Shown here one piece after another: positions 31,504 through 38,256 of a stretch of 38,256 nt of DNA (position 1 is its first letter; every line of letters starts with the position of its first letter). The stretch comes from VBCK01 sp035939615 (GTDB lineage: Bacteria > Pseudomonadota > Gammaproteobacteria > Burkholderiales > Burkholderiaceae_F). Position numbers and translations under genes: made by a program. The DNA is taken from assembly GCA_035939615.1 (NCBI GenBank), contig DASZFP010000193.1, positions 1 through 38,256 on the forward strand. The letters are read 5' to 3'. Below the pieces are notes generated by a model, which searched no databases, had not been told where the DNA came from, and worked only from the letters and a program-made list of their open reading frames with translations.

Positions 31504-32826
31504 ATGTCCCGCGCCACGGTGTGCATCTTCCTTCTTGCAGTGTCGCCCGCGTGCGCGGGCGAGTCACTGGATTGCCACATTGGCAGCTATCAGCTGAACG
31601 ATGGAAGTCTCGTCGATGTTGCGCCAAGCGACAAGGGTGCATTGCGTTGGCGCCGCTTCGATGGGACCACCGGCGCGCTGCACCCGGCGCCCGATGGCGT
31701 CTGGACCAGCACCTACGGCTGGAGTGATCGGGCTGACGGCAAAACGATGTCATTTTCGGATTGCAACGCCGGAAAAATCGATTTTGACGGCACGCCCGGT
31801 CAGCTCATCGCACTCGATGTGACGGATTCGACGTTCGACCGCCACGGCACCGCGCTGGCCGGCCGCCTGGTGATGCCCGCGGGCACGAGCAAGGTGCCGA
31901 TCGTCGTCCTGTTGCACGGCGCGGAACACGAGTCAGCCCTGACCGACTATTTCCTCCAACGAATGCTGCCGGCGCAGGGCGTCGGTGCTTTTGTTTACGA
32001 CAAGCGCGGCACCGGACAGTCTGCGGGCGCCTACAGCCAGGACTTCAACCTGCTCGCCGACGATGCGGTGGCAGCGATGCGCGAAGCCCGACGTCTGGCC
32101 GGTCCGCGCCTGGGTCGCATCGGCTATCAGGCCGGCAGCCAGGGCGGATGGGTGGCACCCATCGCAGCCAATCGCGCGCCCGTCGATTTTGTCATCGTCT
32201 GCTTCGGCCTTGCGGTCAGCGTGATCGACGAAGATCAGCAGGAAGTCGAAATGGAAATGCGCGAGAAAGGTCATTCGCCCGGCGAGATCACCAAGGCGCT
32301 CGAGGTTGCGCGCGCGGCCGAAACAGTGATCGCGAGCGGCTTCACCCAGGGGTTGAAGGAATTTGATGCCGTGAGGGCCAAATACGCGCAAGCACCCTGG
32401 TACAAGGACCTGCACGGCAACTACACCTGGGCGTTGCTGCCCTATTCAGAAGCGCAGCTGAGGGAAATGGGCGCGCAATTCAACTGGGGCACGCCCTTTC
32501 ACTACGATCCGATGCCGGCCCTGCGCGCCTCTGTCACGCCGCAATTGTGGATTTTGGGCGGAGAGGACTACGAAGCACCGAGCGCCGAGACGAGCCGTCG
32601 CATCAAATCGCTGATCGCGGACGGCCGACCGTTCACCCTGGCGCTGTATCCGCGTGCGGAACATGGCATGACGCTGTTCGAAACCGCGCCGGACGGACAG
32701 CGCGTCTCGACCCGCTACGCCCGGGACTATTTCGACATGATCCTTGACTTTGCCCGCGACGGACGGCTGAACGCCACCTATGGCGACGCGGAGCTGACCA
32801 GACCGCACAAGGGCGGCGGTCTCTAG
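31504..32826 (+). CDS. Secreted alpha/beta hydrolase of unknown substrate
   Basis: This 440-residue protein has a Sec signal peptide (MSRATVCIFLLAVSPACAG). An N-terminal domain of about 120 residues is followed by an alpha/beta hydrolase fold. The oxyanion strand is IVVLLHGAEHES. The nucleophile elbow is IGYQAGSQGGW, with Ala in place of the first Gly of GxSxG. The acid is in LGGEDYEAP and the histidine in YPRAEHGMTLF. DKRGTGQSAG marks the core of this family. It is likely periplasmic or extracellular. The AraC-type gene upstream is divergent. Substrate cannot be told; peptide or ester hydrolysis is possible. It shares the palindromic stop CTAG with the convergent chemoreceptor gene. Confidence 0.87.
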   Translation: MSRATVCIFLLAVSPACAGESLDCHIGSYQLNDGSLVDVAPSDKGALRWRRFDGTTGALHPAPDGVWTSTYGWSDRADGKTMSFSDCNAGKIDFDGTPGQLIALDVTDSTFDRHGTALAGRLVMPAGTSKVPIVVLLHGAEHESALTDYFLQRMLPAQGVGAFVYDKRGTGQSAGAYSQDFNLLADDAVAAMREARRLAGPRLGRIGYQAGSQGGWVAPIAANRAPVDFVIVCFGLAVSVIDEDQQEVEMEMREKGHSPGEITKALEVARAAETVIASGFTQGLKEFDAVRAKYAQAPWYKDLHGNYTWALLPYSEAQLREMGAQFNWGTPFHYDPMPALRASVTPQLWILGGEDYEAPSAETSRRIKSLIADGRPFTLALYPRAEHGMTLFETAPDGQRVSTRYARDYFDMILDFARDGRLNATYGDAELTRPHKGGGL

Positions 32827-34553
32827 AACTCTTCCCAGTCGTCGTTGCCCGGCTTGCCGGCTTGCGGCGGGGGTGACTGCGGCGGAGTCGGCCGAGCCGG
32901 TGCTCTCAGCGGGCCCTTGCGGGCAGGTGCGCCGGGCCTGTTTGCGCCGTTCGCGGGTGGCTTTGGCTTGACCACGGCCTGCGAGCTGGCTTGCGCCTGC
33001 GCGATCGCCTGCACCGTTTCATGCCGTCCCAGCTTGAAGATGGCCACGGCTTGAGCCAGGCGCGCGGCCTGGTGCTTCAGGCTCTCGGCCGCCGCCGCGC
33101 TCTGCTCGACCAGCGCTGCGTTCTGCTGCGTCATCTGGTCCAATTGCGCCACCGCGGCGTTGACCTGTCCGATGCCCGAATCCTGCTCCAGTGTCGCCGA
33201 GGTGATCTCCCCGATCAGGTCCGCCACGCGCTTGACCTGATCGACGATGTCGCGCATGGTCTGGCCGGCCTCGGTCACCTGGCGCGAGCCGCTGTCGACC
33301 TTGTGGACGCTGTCGGAAATCAGCTGCTTGATCTCGCGGGCCGCCTGGGCGCTGCGCTGGGCCAGGTTGCGCACCTCGCCGGCCACGACCGCGAAACCGC
33401 GCCCCTGCTCCCCGGCGCGGGCCGCCTCCACCGCCGCGTTCAGCGCGAGGATGTTGGTCTGGAACGCAATGCCGTCGATCACGCCGATGATCTCGGCGAT
33501 CTTGCGGCTCGAGGCCTGGATTTCGCCCATGGTGGACACCACCTGCCCGACCGCCAGCCCGCCACGGGCCGCCACCTCGGAAGCCGACGCCGCCAGCTGG
33601 TTGGCCTGGCGCGCGGTCTGCGCGTTGTTCTTGACGGTGCTGGACAGCTCCTCCATCGAGGCGGCGGTCTGCTGAAGGCTGCCGGCCTGCTGCTCGGTGC
33701 GACTGCTCAGGTCTGCATTGCCCTGGGCGATCTGAGAAGAGGCGACGCTCATCGATTCGGAGGTCGTGCGGATGTCGCCGATCATCTTGGCAAACGCCTC
33801 ACGCATCCGCTCCAGCGAGCGGGCCAGCTCTCCGAGCTCGTCGCCGCTGTCGATCGCGAAACGCGCGCCCAGGTCGCCGTCGGCGAGCCGGCCGGCCACG
33901 TGCGATGCGCCGCGCAGGTTGCGCGTCGTGGTGCGGGCCGACAGCACGGCCACCGCCAGGGCGGCGCCGATCGCGATCACCAGCGCCACGCCCATCAGCA
34001 GCTGCGACAGCAGCGCGATGTGCCGCGCGTTCTGGGCCATCTCGTCGGCTTTCCGGTTGACCGCGGAGCCGATCTCCTCGAGCGACTTGATCAGTTTGCC
34101 GTACTGCTCGTCGGCGCTCATGATCGCCGCAATGCCGGTGTTCACGTCGCCGGTGGCCAGGTCGATCGCATCGTCGGCGGCTTTCGAGTACTTGTCGATG
34201 CCGGCGGCGCTCTGCGCCAGCATCGTGCTCAACTGGTCGATCTGGCCGAAGTCGGCGCCGGTCAGGGCGGTCTTGATTGCGGCGAGCTGGTTGCGCCGGC
34301 TGGCTCTTTCCTGATCGATGCGCTTGGCGTCGAAGCTGTTCAGCATCGTGAACAGGCGATAGACCTCGCCGCGCGCGGTCGCCAGCTGGCCCTGCACCAC
34401 GCTGACGGTGGCGCGCGCCGGCAGGTAGCGGGTGGTCAGCTCCTGCTGAGCCCGCCCCTGCTCGCGCATCCCGACGAACGATATTGCGACCACGATGGCC
34501 ATCAGCGCGATCGCGAGCGACGGGGCCAGCAGCATTTTATGAAGAATTTTCAT
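32823..34553 (-). CDS. Methyl-accepting chemotaxis protein
   Basis: This chemoreceptor has 576 residues. Membrane segments are at about 10-29 and 180-204. The periplasmic part between them is a four-helix bundle of about 150 residues. HAMP covers about 205-257. The cytoplasmic coiled coil has the hairpin tip IDGIAFQTNILALNAAVEAA and GRGFAVVAGEVRNLA. A long Pro/Ala/Lys linker ends in DWEEF (572-576), resembling the NWETF tail that docks CheR and CheB on enteric receptors. The start is ATG 34553, with AAGG before it. It lies 53 bases after a Cache-domain protein gene that may provide ligand sensing. Confidence 0.96.
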   Translation of the reverse strand: MKILHKMLLAPSLAIALMAIVVAISFVGMREQGRAQQELTTRYLPARATVSVVQGQLATARGEVYRLFTMLNSFDAKRIDQERASRRNQLAAIKTALTGADFGQIDQLSTMLAQSAAGIDKYSKAADDAIDLATGDVNTGIAAIMSADEQYGKLIKSLEEIGSAVNRKADEMAQNARHIALLSQLLMGVALVIAIGAALAVAVLSARTTTRNLRGASHVAGRLADGDLGARFAIDSGDELGELARSLERMREAFAKMIGDIRTTSESMSVASSQIAQGNADLSSRTEQQAGSLQQTAASMEELSSTVKNNAQTARQANQLAASASEVAARGGLAVGQVVSTMGEIQASSRKIAEIIGVIDGIAFQTNILALNAAVEAARAGEQGRGFAVVAGEVRNLAQRSAQAAREIKQLISDSVHKVDSGSRQVTEAGQTMRDIVDQVKRVADLIGEITSATLEQDSGIGQVNAAVAQLDQMTQQNAALVEQSAAAAESLKHQAARLAQAVAIFKLGRHETVQAIAQAQASSQAVVKPKPPANGANRPGAPARKGPLRAPARPTPPQSPPPQAGKPGNDDWEEF

Positions 34554-34577
34554 GTCTGCCTTCAGAGATCACCCGCC

Positions 34578-34606
34578 GCGGACCTGCGACGGCCGGTGCG
34601 GTCCGC
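34578..34606 (-). repeat. Hairpin between Cache gene and chemoreceptor gene
   Basis: GCGGACC (34578-34584) pairs with GGTCCGC (34600-34606) around a 15-base loop, directly after the stop of the Cache gene. There is no U-run. It may reduce read-through or set the ratio of sensor to receptor. Evidence is a short perfect stem only. Confidence 0.35.
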
Positions 34607-35071
34607 TCAGTGCTTGTAGACGCCGCCGCAGACCACCGAGTCCTCGAGCCGCTCGCAGTAACTTTCCTTCGGTTCGATCTTGTGCGTCACCGGGTCATTG
34701 AACTTGTATTCCTGCCAGAACGAGCTCTGCTTCTGCGCCAGCTCGACCCGCTCCTTGACGAACGGCTTGCCGTCGATGTCCTTCAGGTCGATGATGTTGC
34801 GGCCGATCAGCTTCTCGTTGGAGCCGTGCGCCAGCACGGTTCCGTCCATCCCGTACACGACCAGGTACAGGTCGCGATCCTTGAATTGACCCTGCTTGTT
34901 GCTGATCTCGGCATAGCCCTTGTCCTTGCCGTTACCCTTGATGTAGGCGACGCCCTTCTTGACCATGGCGACGGCCTCGTCCTTGGTGGCAAATTCGGTG
35001 TTGGCGACTGCGGGTGCGGACAGGGCCGCGGCGGCCAGCGTGCAGGCTGCCAATTGGATCCATTGCTTCAT
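34607..35071 (-). CDS. Periplasmic single-Cache domain protein
   Basis: This small exported protein has 154 residues. A Sec signal (about 1-23, cleavage after AVA) precedes a Cache-type ligand-binding fold (about 28-140). Visible Cache features are DLYLVVYGMDGTVLAHGSN, IGRNIIDLKDIDGKPFV and the strand FWQEYKFNDP. Two cysteines near the end (SYCERLEDSVVCGG) may form a disulfide. There is no membrane anchor and no signalling domain. The ribosome-binding site AAGGAG before ATG 35071 is strong. It precedes a chemoreceptor gene by 53 bases. It may therefore be a soluble ligand-binding partner of that receptor, by inference. The 189-base gap toward fliA shows a short palindrome (35207-35216) but no clear promoter. 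Confidence 0.85.
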   Translation of the reverse strand: MKQWIQLAACTLAAAALSAPAVANTEFATKDEAVAMVKKGVAYIKGNGKDKGYAEISNKQGQFKDRDLYLVVYGMDGTVLAHGSNEKLIGRNIIDLKDIDGKPFVKERVELAQKQSSFWQEYKFNDPVTHKIEPKESYCERLEDSVVCGGVYKH

Positions 35072-35260
35072 CGGAAGTCTCCTTGAGCGTCGGGTTGAAT
35101 GGGCCGTCGCATGGCGGCGGTCCATGGCACCGGGAATTATTGCCGCTGCCCCGTCCGCAGATATGGCGAACAACACCGAAAACCGGCGCCTTTGTCCGCT
35201 CAAGAACCCGGCCGGGCCGGATCGGTCTGTGGATGGCCGACCAGCTCGGCGCGGGCCAAC

Positions 35261-35995
35261 CTACCAGCTTTTCAGCTTGGCGCGCAGTCGCGCCACCGCC
35301 TGGCTGTGCAACTGGCACACGCGCGATTCGGTCACGCCCATGACGGCTCCGATCTCGCGCAAATTCATGTCCTGCTCGTAGTACATGCTCATCAGCTGGC
35401 GCTCGCGTTCGGGCAGCTCTTCGATCGCGGTCACCAGGGCGCCGCGAAATCGCTTGTCGCGCAGGATCTCGGACGGATCGGCTCCATCGACTGCGACGTG
35501 CCGCTCCAGGTAATCGTCGTCGTCGTCACCGCCGCCCAGGTCGTCCAGATACAGCAGCTGGGCCCCGCGCGCGTCGTTCAGCGTCTCCTGGTAGTCACCG
35601 ACCGAAAGACCCATCTCGCCGGCGATCTCGGCCTCGACCGGCGCGCGCTTCAGGCGCTGCTCGAGGCGATGCACGGCGTTTTCGATGTCGCGCTGGCTCT
35701 TGCGCGCCGAGCGCGGCAGCCAGTCGCCGGCCCGCAACTCATCCAGCATCGAGCCACGGATGCGGCTGGCGGCATAGACCTCGAACTGGGTCCCGTGCGC
35801 TTCCTCGAAACGGTTGACGGCGTCCATCAGCCCGATCATGCCGGCCTGGATCATGTCGTCCAGCTCGACGTTGGCGGGCAGCTTGGCGATCATCTGATGC
35901 GCGATGCGACGCACCAGCGGCGAGTACTGCCTCGCGTAGTCGCTCTGGCGGTCCAGGCTGCCTCGAGCGTTGTAGACGAAAGCCTCGTTCTTCAA
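35261..35995 (-). CDS. fliA: Flagellar sigma factor FliA (sigma-28)
   Basis: FliA directs RNA polymerase to late flagellar promoters, including the three found here. With TTG at 35995 as start it has 244 residues (E. coli 239). Region 2 has PLVRRIAHQMIAKLPANVEL, DDMIQAGMIGLMDAVNRFE and RIRGSMLDELRAGDWLPRS. Region 4 has LPERERQLMSMYYEQD and MNLREIGAVMGVTESRVCQL. Between regions 3 and 4 lies an acidic run (GGGDDDDDYLERH). I chose TTG because no ATG or GTG occurs before the conserved N-terminus, GGAG stands about seven bases upstream, and it overlaps the flhG stop as TTGA. FlgM is its inhibitor. Confidence 0.95.
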   Translation of the reverse strand: MKNEAFVYNARGSLDRQSDYARQYSPLVRRIAHQMIAKLPANVELDDMIQAGMIGLMDAVNRFEEAHGTQFEVYAASRIRGSMLDELRAGDWLPRSARKSQRDIENAVHRLEQRLKRAPVEAEIAGEMGLSVGDYQETLNDARGAQLLYLDDLGGGDDDDDYLERHVAVDGADPSEILRDKRFRGALVTAIEELPERERQLMSMYYEQDMNLREIGAVMGVTESRVCQLHSQAVARLRAKLKSW

Positions 35996-36810
35996 GAAAC
36001 GGTCTCCACGGCCGTGCCGCCCTCGTCGCCGCACGCGCGGGCGCCGTCCGACGCGCTGCGGCAGCGCACCAGGCGGATCAGGCGGCGGATCGCCGGGGCG
36101 TCGTCGACGCAACCCGCGTCCAACGTCGTGGCCCCCAGCTCGCGCGCGCCCACCGCGGCGAGTCTCGAGTACAGCCTACCGGCGCAACGCGGCGTCATAC
36201 CCTGGAAAAGAAGCCGGAAAGCGTCGATGTCCGCCACCCTAAGAATCGACCGCATCGTGTCGATCGCGTGGCGCTCGGAGGCAGGCCCGGGCCCGGCGAC
36301 CACGACGGCGTCGGAAAAGCCGCCGGGTCCGCGGAATGCGGCCAGGCCCCGCGCCTGCGCAGCCGGCAGCGCCAGCAGCACACAATCGGCCGGCGCAGCC
36401 AGTGCGCGCACGCCGGCCGCGAAACGCTGCCAGCGCTCCGGAGCGCGCCCGCATTCCTCGAGCGCGCGCGCAGCCGGAAGGATCCTGAGGTTGGCGCCCG
36501 CGGCAACGCAACTGTCGAGCGGACTGCAGTCGCCGTTGAAGGCGTGGGCCAGGTCGTAGCGGACGCGCAGCCCGAACGCGGCGGCCACCTGCGCGCGCGC
36601 CGCGTCCACCACCAGCGTGCGCGCACCCTGCTCGACGCAGGCGCGCGCCACCCCGGCCAGCCAGGCCGAGTGGTCGCGGTCCCGGTCGGGACCCAGCAGA
36701 ATCGGCAGCCAATGCGGCTCCGAAGGCGCGAACAGCCGCCGCAACCCGGCGGCCTGGTCCTGCGGAGCGCGCATCGAACGGCCTCGATGGCCGCCCGTGC
36801 GCTCAGGCAT
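35992..36810 (-). CDS. flhG: Degenerate FlhG/FleN-like MinD-family protein
   Basis: FlhG limits flagellar number and place by stimulating the GTPase FlhF. This copy has 272 residues. It keeps the N-terminal activator motif DQAAGLRRLF (18-27), the part of FlhG known to activate FlhF. The MinD P-loop (KGGVGKT type) is absent: residues 36-47 read PILLGPDRDRDH, without the lysines. The second motif is reduced to TLVVDAARAQ. The later fold is still recognisable (YDLAHAFNGD, NLRILPAAR). It should not hydrolyse ATP normally. The start is ATG 36810, overlapping flhF by eight bases; ATG 36774 is an alternative. The position between flhF and fliA supports the identity. Confidence 0.8.
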   Translation of the reverse strand: MPERTGGHRGRSMRAPQDQAAGLRRLFAPSEPHWLPILLGPDRDRDHSAWLAGVARACVEQGARTLVVDAARAQVAAAFGLRVRYDLAHAFNGDCSPLDSCVAAGANLRILPAARALEECGRAPERWQRFAAGVRALAAPADCVLLALPAAQARGLAAFRGPGGFSDAVVVAGPGPASERHAIDTMRSILRVADIDAFRLLFQGMTPRCAGRLYSRLAAVGARELGATTLDAGCVDDAPAIRRLIRLVRCRSASDGARACGDEGGTAVETVS

Positions 36811-38256
36811 GCACGTTGCCCTGAGGCTGCTCGGACCAGGCCTGGGCTTCGTCGTCCTCGAGCGTATAGGGCAGCGTCGACGGCTTCAGCGCCACGTGAG
36901 CGAGCAGGCGCGCGGCGGCCGGGTGCCAGTCCTCCGGAACGCGCTGGCCGTTGGTCAGGCCGAACAGCAACATCCGATAACGAAGCAGGCAGTCGACCGC
37001 GCCGCCGATCCGGGCCGACTCGTCCAGCTTGGTGAGGATCGCCCCGGCGGCGTCCTGTGCGTGCCAGGCGCGAGCGACTTCGTCGAGCGTTTCGGCCTGC
37101 GAAGCAGCGTTCAGCAGCAGCACCCGGCGGATCGGCTGCAGGTTGAAGCGCCCCGTGTTCAGCGTGCCGAGCATCTCCTCCATCCGCTCGTCCCGCTGCG
37201 ACAGGCCGCAGGTGTCGATCAGCACCAGGCGCTTGCCTTGCAGCGACGCCAGCAGCTCGCGCAGCGTGGCCCCGTCCTGCGCGACGTGCATCGGAACCCC
37301 AAGGATGCGACTGTAGCTGCGCAATTGCTCATGGGCCCCGATCCGGTAGGAGTCGAGCGTGACCAGGCCGAGTTGAGCCGCGCCGTAGCGCACCGCAAAG
37401 CGGGCCGCGAGCTTGGCCACCGTCGTGGTCTTGCCCGCTCCGGTCGGTCCCATCAGAGCGATGGCCCCGTGGCCTTCGATCAGCCCGTCAGCGGCTGCGG
37501 CGCAGCGCAGGTTGCCGGCGATCACTTCGTGCAGCCAGCTGTCGGTGGCGGCGATGTCGCTGGTATCCGGAGCATGTCCCGCAACGCGCCGCGCCAGATC
37601 GGGCGAGAAGCCCGACATCAGCAGGCGGGTCATCACGCGGGTCGTGGCCGCGTTGCGCTGGGGCACGGCCCCCGGTTCGACCGAGGGCCCGCGCGAAGCG
37701 ATGTTCGATTCCAGCGCAGCGATCCGGTCCGACAGCGCTGCTCGCAGCGAGCGCAGTTCGTCCATCACCCGGCTGTCGTCCCGCTCCGGGGCGTTCACCG
37801 TCGCGACCGGCTGCGGCTTGACCGCTGCCATCGCGGCAGCCTGCGCCGCTTCGGCCATCGCGCGCGCCGGCCTGCGCGTGACCACCGGTTGAGCGACCGC
37901 AGCCGTCCGGGTTGGCGCCGGCGGTTGCGCAGCGCGGTGGGCAGAGCCATTCAACGGTACGGGCGATGCCAGTCCGGCGATCGTCGCACTGGCGGCCGGT
38001 TCCGCGGCCGGCCGCCGCGGCGCCATCACCGCCACCGCGGGGTCGGGAGTAAACGCCGGCGGCGGCGGGGCAAGGCGTGGCGCGGGCGGCGCCGCTGCCG
38101 CTGCGGGCGGTGGCACAACCGCCGCAGCGGGCTGCGCCGGCCGCGGCCAGGCCGCCGCGGCTTCCTGCGCCGGGCGCTGCCGAAACACGGCCGGCGCCGA
38201 GGCCGGGGGCACCGGCATCATGGCGGGCTCGTAGGCGCCCGCCGGCATCGGATCGG
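36803..38256 (-). CDS. flhF: Flagellar SRP-type GTPase FlhF (5' end outside window)
   Basis: FlhF places flagella, commonly at the pole. About 484 residues are visible. The first part, a Pro/Ala-rich linker of some 150 residues, is unusually long. The N-terminal B domain that normally opens the protein is beyond the right edge; the in-frame ATG at 38248 is thus not the true start. The N domain follows (ATTRVMTRLLMSGFSPDLAR). The G domain shows the P-loop LMGPTGAGKTTTVAKLAA, TLDSYRIGAHEQL, DTCGLSQRD and TKLDESARIG. The gene overlaps flhG by eight bases. The G3 motif has Cys where many SRP GTPases have Ala or Val. Confidence 0.94.
   Translation of the reverse strand, partial: DPMPAGAYEPAMMPVPPASAPAVFRQRPAQEAAAAWPRPAQPAAAVVPPPAAAAAPPAPRLAPPPPAFTPDPAVAVMAPRRPAAEPAASATIAGLASPVPLNGSAHRAAQPPAPTRTAAVAQPVVTRRPARAMAEAAQAAAMAAVKPQPVATVNAPERDDSRVMDELRSLRAALSDRIAALESNIASRGPSVEPGAVPQRNAATTRVMTRLLMSGFSPDLARRVAGHAPDTSDIAATDSWLHEVIAGNLRCAAAADGLIEGHGAIALMGPTGAGKTTTVAKLAARFAVRYGAAQLGLVTLDSYRIGAHEQLRSYSRILGVPMHVAQDGATLRELLASLQGKRLVLIDTCGLSQRDERMEEMLGTLNTGRFNLQPIRRVLLLNAASQAETLDEVARAWHAQDAAGAILTKLDESARIGGAVDCLLRYRMLLFGLTNGQRVPEDWHPAAARLLAHVALKPSTLPYTLEDDEAQAWSEQPQGNVHA

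Noticed and set aside
35124..35150. Sigma-54-like TGGCAC followed by TTGC, and on the other strand GGCAATAA as a sigma-28 -10, upstream of the Cache gene.
   Set aside because: The sigma-54 elements are too far apart and point the wrong way; the sigma-28 -10 has no acceptable -35 at 11 bases.
35207..35216. Palindrome CCCGGCCGGG downstream of fliA as a terminator.
   Set aside because: Short stem without a proper loop and no U-run; such GC palindromes are common in this composition.

Overview
The window is a GC-rich, gene-dense chromosomal segment that carries most of a flagellar and chemotaxis locus. Proteins read as Betaproteobacteria, most likely order Burkholderiales. The basis is the layout (flhF-flhG-fliA on one side, flgNMA divergent from flgBCDEFGHIJKL, a che operon on the other), FlgJ with a muramidase domain, GTG and TTG starts, and very short intergenic gaps. 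I cannot name a genus.

Layout, left to right. Positions 1-4775 (minus strand) hold a chemotaxis operon transcribed cheZ-like, cheY, cheA, cheW, cheR, cheD; cheD runs off the left edge. Positions 4964-18252 form a signalling block inside the motility locus: a soluble REC-HisKA_3 kinase with a NarL-type regulator (plus); a translationally coupled trio of membrane HAMP-GAF sensor, REC-PAS-GGDEF-EAL protein and diguanylate cyclase (minus); a membrane PAS-HisKA kinase (plus); and a roughly nine-PAS HisKA_2 kinase followed by a REC-ANTAR RNA-binding regulator (minus). Positions 18328-28986 (minus) are flgB to flgL, encoding rod, hook, rings and hook-filament junction. Positions 29135-30654 (plus) are flgA, flgM and flgN. 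Positions 30633-32826 hold an AraC-type regulator and a divergent secreted alpha/beta hydrolase that do not look like motility genes. Positions 32823-35071 (minus) are a methyl-accepting chemotaxis protein and an upstream periplasmic Cache-domain protein. Positions 35261-38256 (minus) are flhF (5' end outside the window), a degenerate flhG and fliA.

How it fits together. FliA is the flagellar sigma factor (sigma-28), FlgM its anti-sigma factor, and FlgN the chaperone for FlgK and FlgL. I find three sequences matching the sigma-28 consensus (TAAAGTTT, 11 bases, GCCGATAA): before flgA, before flgM, and before flgK at the flgJ-flgK junction. This suggests late expression of flgKL and flgM, plus an unusual late input into flgA. 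CheR and CheD act on chemoreceptors such as the one here, which ends in a CheR/CheB-tether-like DWEEF. The c-di-GMP and phosphorelay genes between the che and flg operons probably couple environmental sensing to motility, but no target is proven by sequence.

Most notable: the nine-PAS HisKA_2 kinase with ANTAR antiterminator; an attenuator-like RNA between flgE and flgF; a pseudo-ATPase FlhG that keeps its FlhF-activating DQA motif; a 134-residue minimal CheZ; and a Cache protein apparently split from its receptor. No tRNA, rRNA, CRISPR array, insertion sequence or phage gene was seen. No gap without a gene exceeds about 190 bases.
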